A DNA stretch of 5,091 bases, from the NCBI GenBank assembly GCA_947624755.1, contig CANQLQ010000159.1, positions 1 to 5,091 of the forward strand, read 5' to 3'. The notes under the pieces are model-generated. The model was not told the origin of the DNA. It made no database searches and worked only from the letters and a program-made list of their open reading frames with translations. How positions within the stretch are numbered: position 1 is the stretch's first letter; each line of letters begins with the position of its first letter. Source of the DNA: an uncultured Clostridia bacterium (GTDB lineage: Bacteria; Bacillota; Clostridia; Oscillospirales; Acutalibacteraceae). Shown piece after piece: positions 5,061-5,091 of the stretch. The position numbers and the translations under genes are program-made.

Positions 5061-5091
5061 TGAGGGCGCCGCCCGTAGGCCCCTGACCCTT

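Noticed and set aside
4916..5086. A plus-strand open frame of 56 codons (starting MCRLAICTKEV and ending MRAPPVGP) running through the palindrome cluster.
   Set aside because: It has no proper ribosome binding site, its central codons are produced by the perfect palindromes, and no family is recognisable. It is best treated as a chance frame inside repeat sequence.

Overview
The window looks like a chromosomal segment of a low-to-moderate G+C Gram-positive anaerobe, most likely class Clostridia (an Oscillospiraceae/Ruminococcaceae-type gut Firmicute is my best guess). The reasons are strong AGGAGG-type ribosome binding sites, sigma-A-like promoters, intrinsic terminators with T-runs, and the protein families present. 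The taxonomic call is inference from style and gene content. All five convincing genes lie on the minus strand, so the text below runs from high to low coordinates.

The right end (about 4955-5091) is non-coding and locally richer in G+C. It carries two perfect palindromes, one of which makes a good minus-strand intrinsic terminator for a gene beyond the window. Next comes a self-contained secG unit: a promoter at 4846-4875, a GGAGG site, secG (4562-4813), and a textbook terminator at 4499-4527 with a GAAA tetraloop and seven T. Immediately downstream a second, near-consensus promoter (TTGATT, 17 bp, TATAAT; 4461-4489) starts an operon. Its roughly 260-nt leader is dominated by a long imperfect inverted repeat (4291-4437).

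The operon holds two tandem but diverged M42-family metallo-aminopeptidases (3166-4194 and 2148-3173), a GNAT-type acetyltransferase (1391-2155), and a PLP-dependent methionine gamma-lyase/'aluminium resistance' family protein (75-1328). The first three genes overlap by 8 nt at each junction with nearly identical coupling sequences. The fourth follows after a 62-bp spacer. A plausible shared theme is breakdown of short peptides and further handling of the released amino acids, but the sequence does not prove a common pathway.

The most interesting non-gene structure is a family of short repeats. One 24-bp element (20/24 identity) occurs in inverted orientation at the two ends of the operon (67-90 and 4238-4261), once overlapping the last codons and stop of the PLP enzyme gene. 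A related copy at 4268-4287 adjoins the long leader hairpin. This suggests MITE-like or IS-remnant insertions, or a repeated regulatory RNA element. I see no CRISPR array, tRNA, rRNA, complete insertion sequence or defence system, and no clearly new protein system.
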